Assembly (NCBI GenBank): GCA_035315065.1
Contig: DATFYM010000034.1
Location: forward strand, 33,854-97,853
Length of the DNA stretch: 64,000 nucleotides
Origin: DATFYM01 sp035315065
GTDB lineage: Bacteria; Acidobacteriota; Terriglobia; UBA7540
Reading direction: 5' to 3'
The notes under the pieces were generated by a model. That model was not told the origin of the DNA. It saw nothing but the letters and a program-made list of their open reading frames with translations, and did no database searches. The stretch's first letter is position 1. The number at the start of each line of letters is the position of its first letter. Made by a program: the position numbers and the translations under genes. Of this stretch, positions 9,400 through 17,073 are shown piece after piece.

Positions 9400-10983
9400 T
9401 TGACCCGAGGCAAATACCGAATCACGCTGCGGCCTACTGGGACCGAGTTGGAGGCCCCGGCCGGCTCACCGCTGCGTGACCTGCTCTTCGAGCAGGGGGT
9501 GGAATTCCCCTGTGGAGGTCAAGGCCGTTGCCGGGGTTGCCGGGTGCGTGTACTCGCAGGAACGGCTGAAATCAACGACGCCCAGCGCCAGCGGCTTTCT
9601 CCCGATGAACTGGCCAGTGGCTGGCGGTTGGCCTGCCAGTGGTCGGTGGAGAGCGACCTGGTGCTGGAACTGCGGCAATGGGACGCTGCGATCCTGACGG
9701 ATGAAACGGTCTTCTCTTTCGAACCGCGTCGAGGCCTCGGCGTGGCGGTGGACCTAGGCACCACCACCCTGGTTGCACAATTGCTCGATCTCGAGACGGG
9801 CAGGGTACTCGCGGTGCGCACCGCGCTCAATGCCCAGGCGCGCCACGGCGCCGACGTCATGAGCAGAGTGCAATTTGCCTTGACTCCAGATGGCCGGCAG
9901 CAACTCGAGGAATTGATCCGCCGGCAGATCGGCAGCCTGATTGATCAGTTGCTGTTTGCCTTCCGCGTCGCGCCGAGTGCGGCGATCGTCGACGTAGTGC
10001 TGGTGGGCAACACCGTGATGCATCACCTTTTCTGCGGGATCGATCTCGAGCCGCTTTCCCATTATCCTTTCGAACCCACGCAGTTAGGTCTCGTAACCCT
10101 GCGCTCGAGTGAACTCGGCTGGAATCTCCCAGGCGATCCGGTGGTCCGCTTCTTGCCCTGCCTGGGTGGGTTCGTAGGCAGCGATATCCTGGCGGGCGTG
10201 CTGGCGACCAGGCTCGCCGAGAGTGAAAAACTCGTGGCCCTGATCGATCTGGGGACCAACGGAGAGATCGTCGTCGGCAACCGTGAGAAGATTCTGTGCG
10301 CCTCCACCGCGGCTGGACCCGCGTTCGAAGGAGCCCGGATTTCGATGGGCATGCGTGCGTCGACGGGGGCTATTTCGCAGGTATCGGTTGAGGACGGGCG
10401 ACTGAGCTGGCATGTCCTCGGCAACACGGAACCCAGCGGGATCTGCGGGAGCGGCTTGGTGGATGCCGTGGCCGCCGGCTTGGAACTCAAAGTCATCGAG
10501 CCTTCCGGGCGGCTTGCTGACCGAAGCAACAGATGGACGATCTGCCCACCGGTAACCCTGACCCAGAGCGATATTCGCGAGCTTCAACTGGCCAAGGGCG
10601 CGATTGCCGCCGGCCTGCGCATCCTTCTGGAGCGCTGGGCCCCAAAGGAGGAATCCGACCTGGGCTGCCTCTACCTGGCAGGAGCCTTCGGCAATTACGT
10701 GAATCGGGCCAGCGCCTACCGCATCGGCCTGCTCCACTTGCCGCCCGATCAGGTTGTGCCCGCCGGCAATACGGCGCTTTTGGGCGCCAAGCTGGCTCTT
10801 TTCCGGCTGGATGGCGAAGACGGGTCTTTTGCGGACCTTCGACGCCGGATTGAGCACGTCGGATTGAGCTCCGATCCGCGTTTTCAGGACCTTTTCGTTG
10901 AGGAAATGAGCTTCCCCGTCGAGCCGCCGTCTGGACGGCAGTTTGACGCCGACAAGTTGCCGGTGCTACAAAGCTACACATGA
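9400..10983 (+). CDS. ASKHA-domain corrinoid activation/regeneration protein (RACE type)
   Basis: This 527-residue protein has an N-terminal 2Fe-2S ferredoxin domain with Cys38, Cys44, Cys47 and Cys79 (FPCGGQGRCRGCRV ... LACQW). It is followed by the long C-terminal acetate and sugar kinase/Hsc70/actin-like domain: GVAVDLGTTTLVAQLLDL near 124-140, LIDLGTNGEIV near 281, and GICGSGLVDAVAAGL. Such proteins use ATP to drive reductive reactivation of inactive Co(II) corrinoid proteins. The start is a TTG preceded by GGGGGAAAGGGA. The partner is almost certainly the corrinoid protein encoded next. Its TGA stop is the first three bases of a 14-base repeat, TGACGACATAAGTG. Confidence 0.92.
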   Translation: MTRGKYRITLRPTGTELEAPAGSPLRDLLFEQGVEFPCGGQGRCRGCRVRVLAGTAEINDAQRQRLSPDELASGWRLACQWSVESDLVLELRQWDAAILTDETVFSFEPRRGLGVAVDLGTTTLVAQLLDLETGRVLAVRTALNAQARHGADVMSRVQFALTPDGRQQLEELIRRQIGSLIDQLLFAFRVAPSAAIVDVVLVGNTVMHHLFCGIDLEPLSHYPFEPTQLGLVTLRSSELGWNLPGDPVVRFLPCLGGFVGSDILAGVLATRLAESEKLVALIDLGTNGEIVVGNREKILCASTAAGPAFEGARISMGMRASTGAISQVSVEDGRLSWHVLGNTEPSGICGSGLVDAVAAGLELKVIEPSGRLADRSNRWTICPPVTLTQSDIRELQLAKGAIAAGLRILLERWAPKEESDLGCLYLAGAFGNYVNRASAYRIGLLHLPPDQVVPAGNTALLGAKLALFRLDGEDGSFADLRRRIEHVGLSSDPRFQDLFVEEMSFPVEPPSGRQFDADKLPVLQSYT

Positions 10984-10994
10984 CGACATAAGTG
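10981..10994 (+). repeat. TGACGACATAAGTG motif, copy 1
   Basis: The exact 14-base word begins with the ASKHA stop codon. Exact inverted copies are at 18290-18303 (8 bases past the SIMPL stop) and 54910-54923 (overlapping the sortase stop). Confidence 0.7.
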
Positions 10995-11013
10995 ATTGCG
11001 CATTGGGCAAAGC

Positions 11014-11106
11014 GATTTTGGATTTCAGATTTTGGATCTTGGATTGAAGAACCCGTTAGGGTCGTTCTCCTTTTCAATCCAAAATCGGCAAACCAAAATC
11101 CAAAAT
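11014..11106. repeat. Word-repeat hairpin (ATTTTGGATTTTGG type)
   Basis: The left arm 11014-11047 is made of GATTTTGGATT-like words. The right arm 11074-11106 is the inverted form (CAATCCAAAATCGG, then CCAAAATCCAAAAT). It sits between the ASKHA and corrinoid genes. Confidence 0.8.
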
Positions 11107-11168
11107 GAACTCGTCGCGTAGGTACTTATATCGTCGCGTATAGATCTTCGAGTGAGGAGAAAAACCCG

Positions 11169-11810
11169 ATGGATAAGTTCGCAGAACTACGGCAAGCGAT
11201 TATCGATGGATCGGCGCCTCTCGCCAAGGAACTGACCCAGAAAATGCTGGACGATGGGACCAAGCCTTCCGAGTTCTTTCCCCACGCGATCATCCCGGCG
11301 ATGGATGAAGTCGGCCGGCGCATGCGCGACTGCGAGTACTTCATCCCGGAAGTATTGATTGCGGCTCGCGCCGCGAAAGGGGCCACCGAGATACTGCGCC
11401 CTCTCCTCGCTGGAGACGAATCCGTGCAGTCAGCGGGTACTGTGGTCTGCGGGACCGTCAAAGGCGATCTCCACGACATTGGCAAGAACATCGTCGCCAT
11501 GATGCTGGAGAGCGCCGGCTTCCGCATCGTTGATCTGGGCGCCGACGTGTCACCGGAGAAGATCATCGACGCGGTCCGCGAGCAGCAGGCGACCCTTGTG
11601 GCGCTATCTGCCCTGCTCACCACCACCATGATGAACATGAAGGGCACCATCGAAGCACTGGTGGCGGCCGGCATTCGCGACAAAGTGAAAGTCATGGTAG
11701 GAGGCGCGCCCGTCACGGAGTCCTGGGCTCGTTCCATCGGTGCCGACGGCTACGGCAAGGACGCCCCGGGCGCGGTTGAACTGGCCCGCCGACTTGTGGC
11801 TCAGGGCTAG
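11169..11810 (+). CDS. Corrinoid (B12-binding) methyl-carrier protein, MttC/MtbC type
   Basis: A 213-residue protein with the two-domain layout of methanogen-type corrinoid proteins. The N-terminal helical cap (about 1-88) carries the LxxxxxxIIPAMDEVGRRM motif. The C-terminal Rossmann-like B12 domain has the Asp100-Leu-His102-Asp-Ile-Gly105 signature (GDLHDIGKN); His102 is the lower cobalt ligand. Conserved VGGAPVT and GADGYGKDA motifs follow. A good GAGGAG site precedes ATG. It should cycle methyl groups between the MttB-like protein encoded convergently and the downstream methyltransferases, with the ASKHA protein as activator. Confidence 0.93.
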   Translation: MDKFAELRQAIIDGSAPLAKELTQKMLDDGTKPSEFFPHAIIPAMDEVGRRMRDCEYFIPEVLIAARAAKGATEILRPLLAGDESVQSAGTVVCGTVKGDLHDIGKNIVAMMLESAGFRIVDLGADVSPEKIIDAVREQQATLVALSALLTTTMMNMKGTIEALVAAGIRDKVKVMVGGAPVTESWARSIGADGYGKDAPGAVELARRLVAQG

Positions 11811-11817
11811 TTGTGAA

Positions 11818-11957
11818 GGATTGACGATTGACGATGGAATGGCTCTCAGCTTTCAGCGATCAGCAAGAAAGTCCAGTTCTTGCTGATAGCTGATAGCTGA
11901 TAGCTGATGGCTGAAAGCTGATAGCTCTTCCATCGTCAATCGGCAATCGTCAATTCT
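11818..11957. repeat. Nested word-repeat hairpin between convergent genes
   Basis: The outer arms use the ATTGACGATTG word (11818-11837 and 11929-11957). The inner arms use GATAGCTGATAGCTG/CAGCTTTCAGC words (11840-11881 and 11878-11926). The corrinoid gene stops 8 bases before the left arm. The TGA of the convergent MttB gene lies inside the right arm. Confidence 0.85.
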
Positions 11958-13404
11958 GTGGCAGGGCGTCCATCCCGTGCCGGACAGCTTCGCGCTCCAT
12001 CAGGCGCGTCAACTCCGATTTCGTCTCCTCCGACAGGCGCGACGGTTTGTAGGCCTTGATGATTCGCGAGACCTCCTTTGCGGCGCGCTCCCGCAACGGC
12101 ACCTGCCCTTCCTCTACCCACCGTTCCCGGTTGGCGCGATTAATGACCGGGCCTGGAAATGTAATCTCCTCGCGCAGGTGGCGGCGGGTGTGGTCGGCAA
12201 TCAGCAAATGCTTCTCGCGCCGCATTTCCTCGAAGAGGGGAATGGAGGGGAAGTCCTCGCGCGGCTCGATTCCCCGCAACAGGCGGTAGGTCATGCCGCA
12301 GATCTCGTTGTCGACGACGAGCTTCTCCAGGCTCTGGCAGCTTTCAAAATCCAACATGCCGGGGCCCGAGATGCTGTTGATGCCTGACAGGGCTGCCAAC
12401 GTCGCGCCGATACCTGACTCCAGTCCCGCCTGGGCGTCTAACTGCTTCGCGTCACTCAGGGCAATGTAACCCTGAGTGGGCATGCCCAGGCGCTTCCCGA
12501 TTTCACTGTTGGCGCAATCGAGCATCATGGTTTCCACCGCGCCCATGGGAGTGGTTTCGAACCGTACGTCGAAGATGGCCGGCGAGCCGCCGTACAGGAT
12601 CGGATGGCCGGGGTTCACAAGCTGGCTGATCACCACGCCGCTCAGGTTCTCGGCGGTCTGCTGGATGAGACTCCCCACCAGCGTGACCGGAGCCATGAAT
12701 CCGGTCAGCGGCATCGATATCAATTCCACCGGAATCGACCAGCGCGCGCAATCTACCAGGTTCTGGCTGGTCACGTCGCTCCACTTGATCGGCGCCGTTG
12801 GACAGCAGGAAAAGATGGTCAGAGGCTTGGCTCGGAGCGCCTGCCCATCCCCGCGTACAGCCAATTGCAGGTTTTTCATGATCTCGAACGCCTCCACGGT
12901 GAACGCCCCGGTGACCACCGGCTTCTCCCCGTAAAGAAGGCTCAGATAGAGCCGATAGCTGTCCGAGATGCTGGCGTCAACATCGGCTGGAATCATGGCG
13001 GTGCTCTGCGACGCGATGTGCTGCAAGCCGCTGGTCAACTTCACGTAACGGATGTAGTCCGCCGTGGTAGGCTTGCGCAATTCACCCGTCTGGCCGTCCA
13101 GGATGTTGAGCGCCGTCGAGCCCGGCGTGAAGTAGACGCTGTCGCCCTGAAAGTCGTGGGTTTCGTTCCCCAGAACATCATAGAGCTTGAAAGAATGCGG
13201 GACGCTGGCGAGCGCGCGGTCGATGATGTCTCCCGTGAGGCGCGCGTTCCACGTGTCGGCATTCACGTCGGCGCCGTGGTCGGCAAGCAGGCTAAGCAAG
13301 CTCTGGTTGTGAATATCAACACCCAGCTTACAAAGCAGTTCTCTTGCTTCCGCGATGATTCTCTCGATCAATTCGTCTTGCAGCAGTCGGATGGTCGGAC
13401 GCAT
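11950..13404 (-). CDS. Trimethylamine methyltransferase (MttB) family protein, non-pyrrolysine
   Basis: A 484-residue protein of the MttB superfamily, close to the usual 480-500. The reading frame is uninterrupted, with no in-frame amber codon, so it belongs to the non-pyrrolysine branch (glycine betaine, proline betaine, carnitine and related demethylases). Family-typical stretches include VYFTPGSTALNILDGQTGELR, NPGHPILYGGSPAIFD and the C-terminal ITFPGPVINRANRERW. Substrate specificity cannot be read. The start at 13404 is chosen because GAGGAG precedes it; the 31 in-frame codons upstream only translate the repeat at 13421-13562. It is convergent with its likely corrinoid partner. Confidence 0.92.
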   Translation of the reverse strand: MRPTIRLLQDELIERIIAEARELLCKLGVDIHNQSLLSLLADHGADVNADTWNARLTGDIIDRALASVPHSFKLYDVLGNETHDFQGDSVYFTPGSTALNILDGQTGELRKPTTADYIRYVKLTSGLQHIASQSTAMIPADVDASISDSYRLYLSLLYGEKPVVTGAFTVEAFEIMKNLQLAVRGDGQALRAKPLTIFSCCPTAPIKWSDVTSQNLVDCARWSIPVELISMPLTGFMAPVTLVGSLIQQTAENLSGVVISQLVNPGHPILYGGSPAIFDVRFETTPMGAVETMMLDCANSEIGKRLGMPTQGYIALSDAKQLDAQAGLESGIGATLAALSGINSISGPGMLDFESCQSLEKLVVDNEICGMTYRLLRGIEPREDFPSIPLFEEMRREKHLLIADHTRRHLREEITFPGPVINRANRERWVEEGQVPLRERAAKEVSRIIKAYKPSRLSEETKSELTRLMEREAVRHGMDALPQN

Positions 13405-13420
13405 TGGTCTCCTCGTACGG

Positions 13421-13562
13421 TGACAAGTGCCAGAAGCAGTGACAAGTGACAGAAGTAGTGACAAGTGACAAGTGACGAGTGGCGAAAGCAGTGGCAAGTG
13501 ACAAGTGACGAGTTAAAAGAGCTGTTCGTCCTGGGCTTGCCACTTGTCACTTGTCACTGCTG
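13421..13562. repeat. Word-repeat hairpin (GACAAGTGACAAGTGAC type)
   Basis: The left arm (13421-13518) holds at least six degenerate copies of AGTGACAAGTGAC. The right arm (13537-13560) has the inverted CACTTGTCACTTGTCACTG. The asymmetry suggests tandem expansion of one arm. It lies directly upstream of the MttB-like start and so is in its leader. Confidence 0.85.
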
Positions 13563-13597
13563 CCAGTGCCCAGCACCGCCGGCCAAAGGATTCCACA

Positions 13598-14503
13598 TTA
13601 CGCCGGCTGAGGCACGGCCAGTGGAATTCCCGCTTCCTCCAGTGCGTGGCGTAGGAGGATCCTTTCCTCTGCCCCTGCCGGCCGGTGCGGACGGCGGGGT
13701 AGCCCGGCCGACCGGCCCTGCAACTCAATCGCGCACTTCACCCTTCCGCAAAAGCCGCTCATATCCTCCATCGCCCGCCAAACCACCAGCAGTTTATTGT
13801 GCAACGCCAGCGCCTGGGCGTGGTCACCCTGCTGCACGGCCTCGTACAACTGAACGCACTGCAGCGGAAGTACGCTCGCAATCGCGGAGAGAGTCCCGTG
13901 CGCCCCAATCACGAACGAAGGATAAAGAAGGTCGTCCACCGCGCTCAAAATAGGAATCTGCTTGCCGAAATGGTAGACCATATCGGCAATCTGGTGCAAG
14001 TTGGAGCCGCTCTGCTTCACAGCGATGATCGCATCCGCCTCCAGCAACTTGCCCACGCCCTCCGGCGTTACCTGTCCCCATGGCAGCACGTTGTAGAGAA
14101 TAACTCCTAGCCCGGTCCGATCGCGAATCTCAGAGTAATAGGAGACCTGCTCCGGAATGGCGGGCTGGAACAAGTAATGCGGCAGCGTAACCTGGAGGGC
14201 GGCAGCACCTGCCTCCTTGGCCGCCAATCCCAGCCGCACTGCCTCCTCCGTAGTGTCGGGAATGATCCCACCGATGACCGGAACACGACCGTTGACCTGA
14301 TCCGCGAAGATTGTGTTGAGCTGCCTCACATCTTCGCAACTCATCCCTGCGCCTTCACCGGTACTGCCGCCGGCGCAAAGAGCGGTGGCTCCGCAACTCA
14401 GGTGATGCTCGATCTCGGCTCTCATGCTTTTCTCGTCGATGTTGCCCTCAGCGTCGAAGGGTGTGATAACGGCAGGGATGACTCCGCGCAGCCACGAGAT
14501 CAT
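13598..14503 (-). CDS. Dihydrodipicolinate synthase/N-acetylneuraminate lyase family protein
   Basis: A 301-residue DapA-fold lyase. Visible family residues are GGSTGE (45-50, pyruvate or keto-acid carboxylate binding), Tyr137 in ILYNV and the Schiff-base Lys163 in IIAVKQS. The start is fixed by AGGAGG seven bases upstream. The family includes DapA, NanA, hydroxyproline-derived PYR4H2C deaminase and several aldolases, and the sequence does not say which. Its location upstream of an MttB-like gene on the same strand suggests it may process the demethylated product or the carbon skeleton of the methylated amine, rather than lysine synthesis. Confidence 0.88.
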   Translation of the reverse strand: MISWLRGVIPAVITPFDAEGNIDEKSMRAEIEHHLSCGATALCAGGSTGEGAGMSCEDVRQLNTIFADQVNGRVPVIGGIIPDTTEEAVRLGLAAKEAGAAALQVTLPHYLFQPAIPEQVSYYSEIRDRTGLGVILYNVLPWGQVTPEGVGKLLEADAIIAVKQSGSNLHQIADMVYHFGKQIPILSAVDDLLYPSFVIGAHGTLSAIASVLPLQCVQLYEAVQQGDHAQALALHNKLLVVWRAMEDMSGFCGRVKCAIELQGRSAGLPRRPHRPAGAEERILLRHALEEAGIPLAVPQPA

Positions 14504-14563
14504 GACGAGCCTCCTCTCGACTGCAGGTGGATGATGTGGGCCGGCCCTCGGCGCCCCCTGACG

Positions 14564-14702
14564 TGGAAGGTGGGAAAAAATGAAGAGTTTCTCGCAAAGC
14601 CGCCAAGGAGCGAAGAGTCGCAAAGGATAAACTCTTTGTTTGCTTTGCGTATTTTGCGCCTTGGCGAGAAACGTTTTCGCTTTTCCAATTTCTTCACACC
14701 AT
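14564..14702. repeat. Word-repeat hairpin (CGCAAAG/CGCCAAG type)
   Basis: The left arm contains GTTTCTCGCAAAGCCGCCAAG. The right arm, 14641-14673, contains the inverse (CTTTGCG, GCGCCTTGGCGAGAAAC). The outer flanks GGTGGGAAAAAATG and CTTTTCCAATTTCTTCACACC also pair weakly. It lies upstream of the DapA-family gene. Confidence 0.75.
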
Positions 14703-15118
14703 CCTGACGCAGGGGCAACGCGTGCCGAAGCGATGTCCAACACACGTAGGGCCCAAGAGTCGGCGGAATTGTCCCATAGTAGGTCCGGTCCGTCAATCTC
14801 CATTCGGAACGCATTCCTCTCGGACGCTAACCTATTTGCACCGGGTGGTTTGCGAGCCCCGTGGCTGCTCCTAAGCGGGTGGGTTCAAGAGCCCTTCACC
14901 TATCGAAGCGCAGTGCCCGACCCTTCCGTGGTCGTTCCGAGGACGCGGTGGATGGAAGCCTGGAGGTTGCGTCGCGTCGCGAGCGGCTCCGGCCTGGCGG
15001 CCGACGGCTTGGCGGCTATTTCGGAACTTTGGGCAGCGAAGTCGATGGTGTCTCGGCGAGGGGCGGTTTTGAAGTGGGTGCGTGTTGGCCATTGTCAAAA
15101 GTTAGGTGTTACAGCACA
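14703..15118. other. Intergenic, no gene seen
   Basis: About 400 bases between the hairpin upstream of the DapA-family gene and the kinase 3' end. Open frames cross it but none has a convincing start, ribosome site or recognisable product. The last 35 bases are the inverted CTAGTGTGCTGTAAC repeat. Confidence 0.6.
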
Positions 15119-15122
15119 CTAG
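15085..15122 (-). repeat. CTAGTGTGCTGTAAC repeat, copy 2 (inverted)
   Basis: On the minus strand it reads CTAGTGTGCTGTAACACC and then TGACAATGGCC, matching 9116-9155. The TAG of the kinase gene is formed by its second to fourth bases. Confidence 0.6.
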
Positions 15123-17029
15123 CGGCCGAGGAATTTTTCCAGTGTCGCTACGTCGGTATCGGCTTTTTCCATGTAGCGTCGGGCGTCCTTGGCGTTTCCG
15201 TTCTTCAAGGCAGCCTGGGCCTTATCCATATTGGTCGCCATCCGGTCCTCGGCGGCGGAGATGTCGCCGCGCAAGTTCAGCCCCTGCTTTTCTTGTTGGT
15301 GGCGAAAGTTTTCCACGCTGTCTTTGACGGCTCGAGCCCGAGCGGAGAGCTGGTCCATCTGAGATTCGAGGTCCTCGAGCTCCGCCGCATTGGCTGCATC
15401 GGACTGCGCGCTCGCGTTGCCGGCAGCTTGAGGCGGAGAAGACTGGGAGTTCGGGGAGGGTTGGCTCGACGGCTCTGCGCCGGCGTTCCCCGCCTGTTGG
15501 TCTCCATTGCCGGCGTGGGTTGCCTTCTTCAGTGGGCGTGTCGGCGGTTTCCCGCTGGTTATGGGGCTCGGACTCGACAACGCAGCGGGCCCCGACGGTG
15601 GGTTCGCGGGCTGTGCTTGGCCGGACGGGTTCGTCGATTCCGTGCCGGCAACGGGCGCCGGACTCACTTGCGCCGGCGACGAAGTGCCTGCATTAGTGCC
15701 CGTGGGGCCGGTGGGACCGGACGGCGTCGCGCTCGCAGGAGGTTGGGAAGTCGGCTGCGAATTGCTGGGCGCGGTCCCGCCGGCGCGCGCCCGGGCCCAG
15801 CGCGGCAGGTAGAGACCGGCCCCCACCAGGACGGCGATCACCACCAGGGCGCCGAGGGTCATATAGAGACCGCGATAACCGCCTTCCTTGGCCGTAACTG
15901 GCATGGGAACGCTCCTTGATGGATTCGCAGCCGCGACGTCGCGAGGCGAATTCGCCGCTACGCCTCTGAGTGGCGACGAGGGACCGGAAGCGGTCTCAGC
16001 CGCGCGGGTCGCACTCGGTTGAGCAGTAGGCCCCAGCGCAGCCATAACAGGTTGGGCAGGAGGTTGGCCTGCAGGTTGAGGCGTCGCCGCCACTGGGCCA
16101 GCCGCCACGGAACTAACCGTAGAACTACCCAGAAGGACCGCGGTAGCCCCGTCCGCTTCGACCGGTGGGGGCGCGGCCGAGACAGCTCGATCGGATGCAC
16201 CGCCCGGGCTTTCGGCGATGGTTTTCAGGGCGTTGCGGAAGGCGTCGGCGGACTGGAAGCGTCCGGCCGGGTCTTTAGCCAAGGCCATCAGGATGATCTG
16301 ATTCAGCGTTGTCGGTAAGCCGGGACGCAACTCCAAGGGCGGCGTCGGGACGTTCTGAAGATGGGCTGCCATAAGGGAGTACTGGCTGTCGGCCTCGAAC
16401 GGCCGCCGTCCCGTGACCATCTCATAGAGCGACACACCCAGTGAGTACAAATCAGCGCGGGCGTCGACCGACGAGCCCATAATCTGCTCGGGCGACATGT
16501 AAGGAAGGGAGCCGAGCGAGGCGCCCGTCGCGGTCAAGCCATGGTCCTCCGAGGAACGCGCGATCCCGAAGTCCATGAGCTTCACCAGCCCCTGGGGGGT
16601 CAGCATCATGTTGGCAGGCTTGATGTCGCGGTGGATAATGTGTTGCCGATGCGCGTAGCTCAAGGCCACCAGTACTTGGTCGACATAGTCAACTGCCTGC
16701 GCCGTGGGAATCGGTCCCTCTTTCAAGCGCACCGAAAGCGGGGCCCCTTCCACGAACTCCATCACCATCACGAGCTGATTGCCCACGGTTAGGGCCGTGT
16801 GGAGCGAGGCGATATTGGGATGGGTCAAGCTTGCCAGAAGCTTGATCTCACGCAGGAAACGATCCGCCACTTCCTTCTGGCCGGCAAGATCGGGCAGGAC
16901 GATCTTCATGGCCTCGATCCGGTCCGTTATCGTGTTCCGGACCTTGTACACCTTGCCCATACCGCCAGCGCCCAGGACACCGAGAACCTCGTAGTCACCA
17001 ATGCGCTGGGGGGGTTGTTCCTGGCTCAT
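15119..17029 (-). CDS. PknB-type transmembrane Ser/Thr protein kinase
   Basis: A 636-residue protein. The Hanks-type kinase domain spans about 11-270: glycine loop GAGGMGKV (20-27), catalytic Lys42 (EAMKIVL), HRDIKPAN (133-140, Asp135), DFG (153-155), and a SLPYMSPEQ activation segment. A Pro/Ala/Ser-rich linker leads to one membrane segment (about 386-408). Outside are a second Pro/Ser/Gly-rich stretch and a C-terminal coiled coil (about 545-636) rich in Ala, Glu, Lys and Asp. GGGAGGTG precedes the ATG. No PASTA or other known sensor domain is seen. The stop codon lies inside the inverted copy of the CTAGTGTGCTGTAAC repeat. It is followed on the same strand, with no obvious coupling, by the DapA-family gene. 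Confidence 0.93.
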   Translation of the reverse strand: MSQEQPPQRIGDYEVLGVLGAGGMGKVYKVRNTITDRIEAMKIVLPDLAGQKEVADRFLREIKLLASLTHPNIASLHTALTVGNQLVMVMEFVEGAPLSVRLKEGPIPTAQAVDYVDQVLVALSYAHRQHIIHRDIKPANMMLTPQGLVKLMDFGIARSSEDHGLTATGASLGSLPYMSPEQIMGSSVDARADLYSLGVSLYEMVTGRRPFEADSQYSLMAAHLQNVPTPPLELRPGLPTTLNQIILMALAKDPAGRFQSADAFRNALKTIAESPGGASDRAVSAAPPPVEADGATAVLLGSSTVSSVAAGPVAATPQPAGQPPAQPVMAALGPTAQPSATRAAETASGPSSPLRGVAANSPRDVAAANPSRSVPMPVTAKEGGYRGLYMTLGALVVIAVLVGAGLYLPRWARARAGGTAPSNSQPTSQPPASATPSGPTGPTGTNAGTSSPAQVSPAPVAGTESTNPSGQAQPANPPSGPAALSSPSPITSGKPPTRPLKKATHAGNGDQQAGNAGAEPSSQPSPNSQSSPPQAAGNASAQSDAANAAELEDLESQMDQLSARARAVKDSVENFRHQQEKQGLNLRGDISAAEDRMATNMDKAQAALKNGNAKDARRYMEKADTDVATLEKFLGR

Positions 17030-17073
17030 GGAGCACCTCCCTCTGCTTCCAGGCGATTGTCGAGACCGCTCTC

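Noticed and set aside
11950..13404. A pyrrolysine-type MttB.
   Set aside because: The frame has no internal amber codon at the usual position and no Pyl machinery genes are in the window.
13405..13497. A longer N-terminus for the MttB-like protein.
   Set aside because: The extra 31 codons only translate the GACAAGTGAC word repeat; GAGGAG supports the start at 13404.
13421..13562. A CRISPR-like array.
   Set aside because: The words are too short and degenerate, without unique spacers; no cas genes are present.
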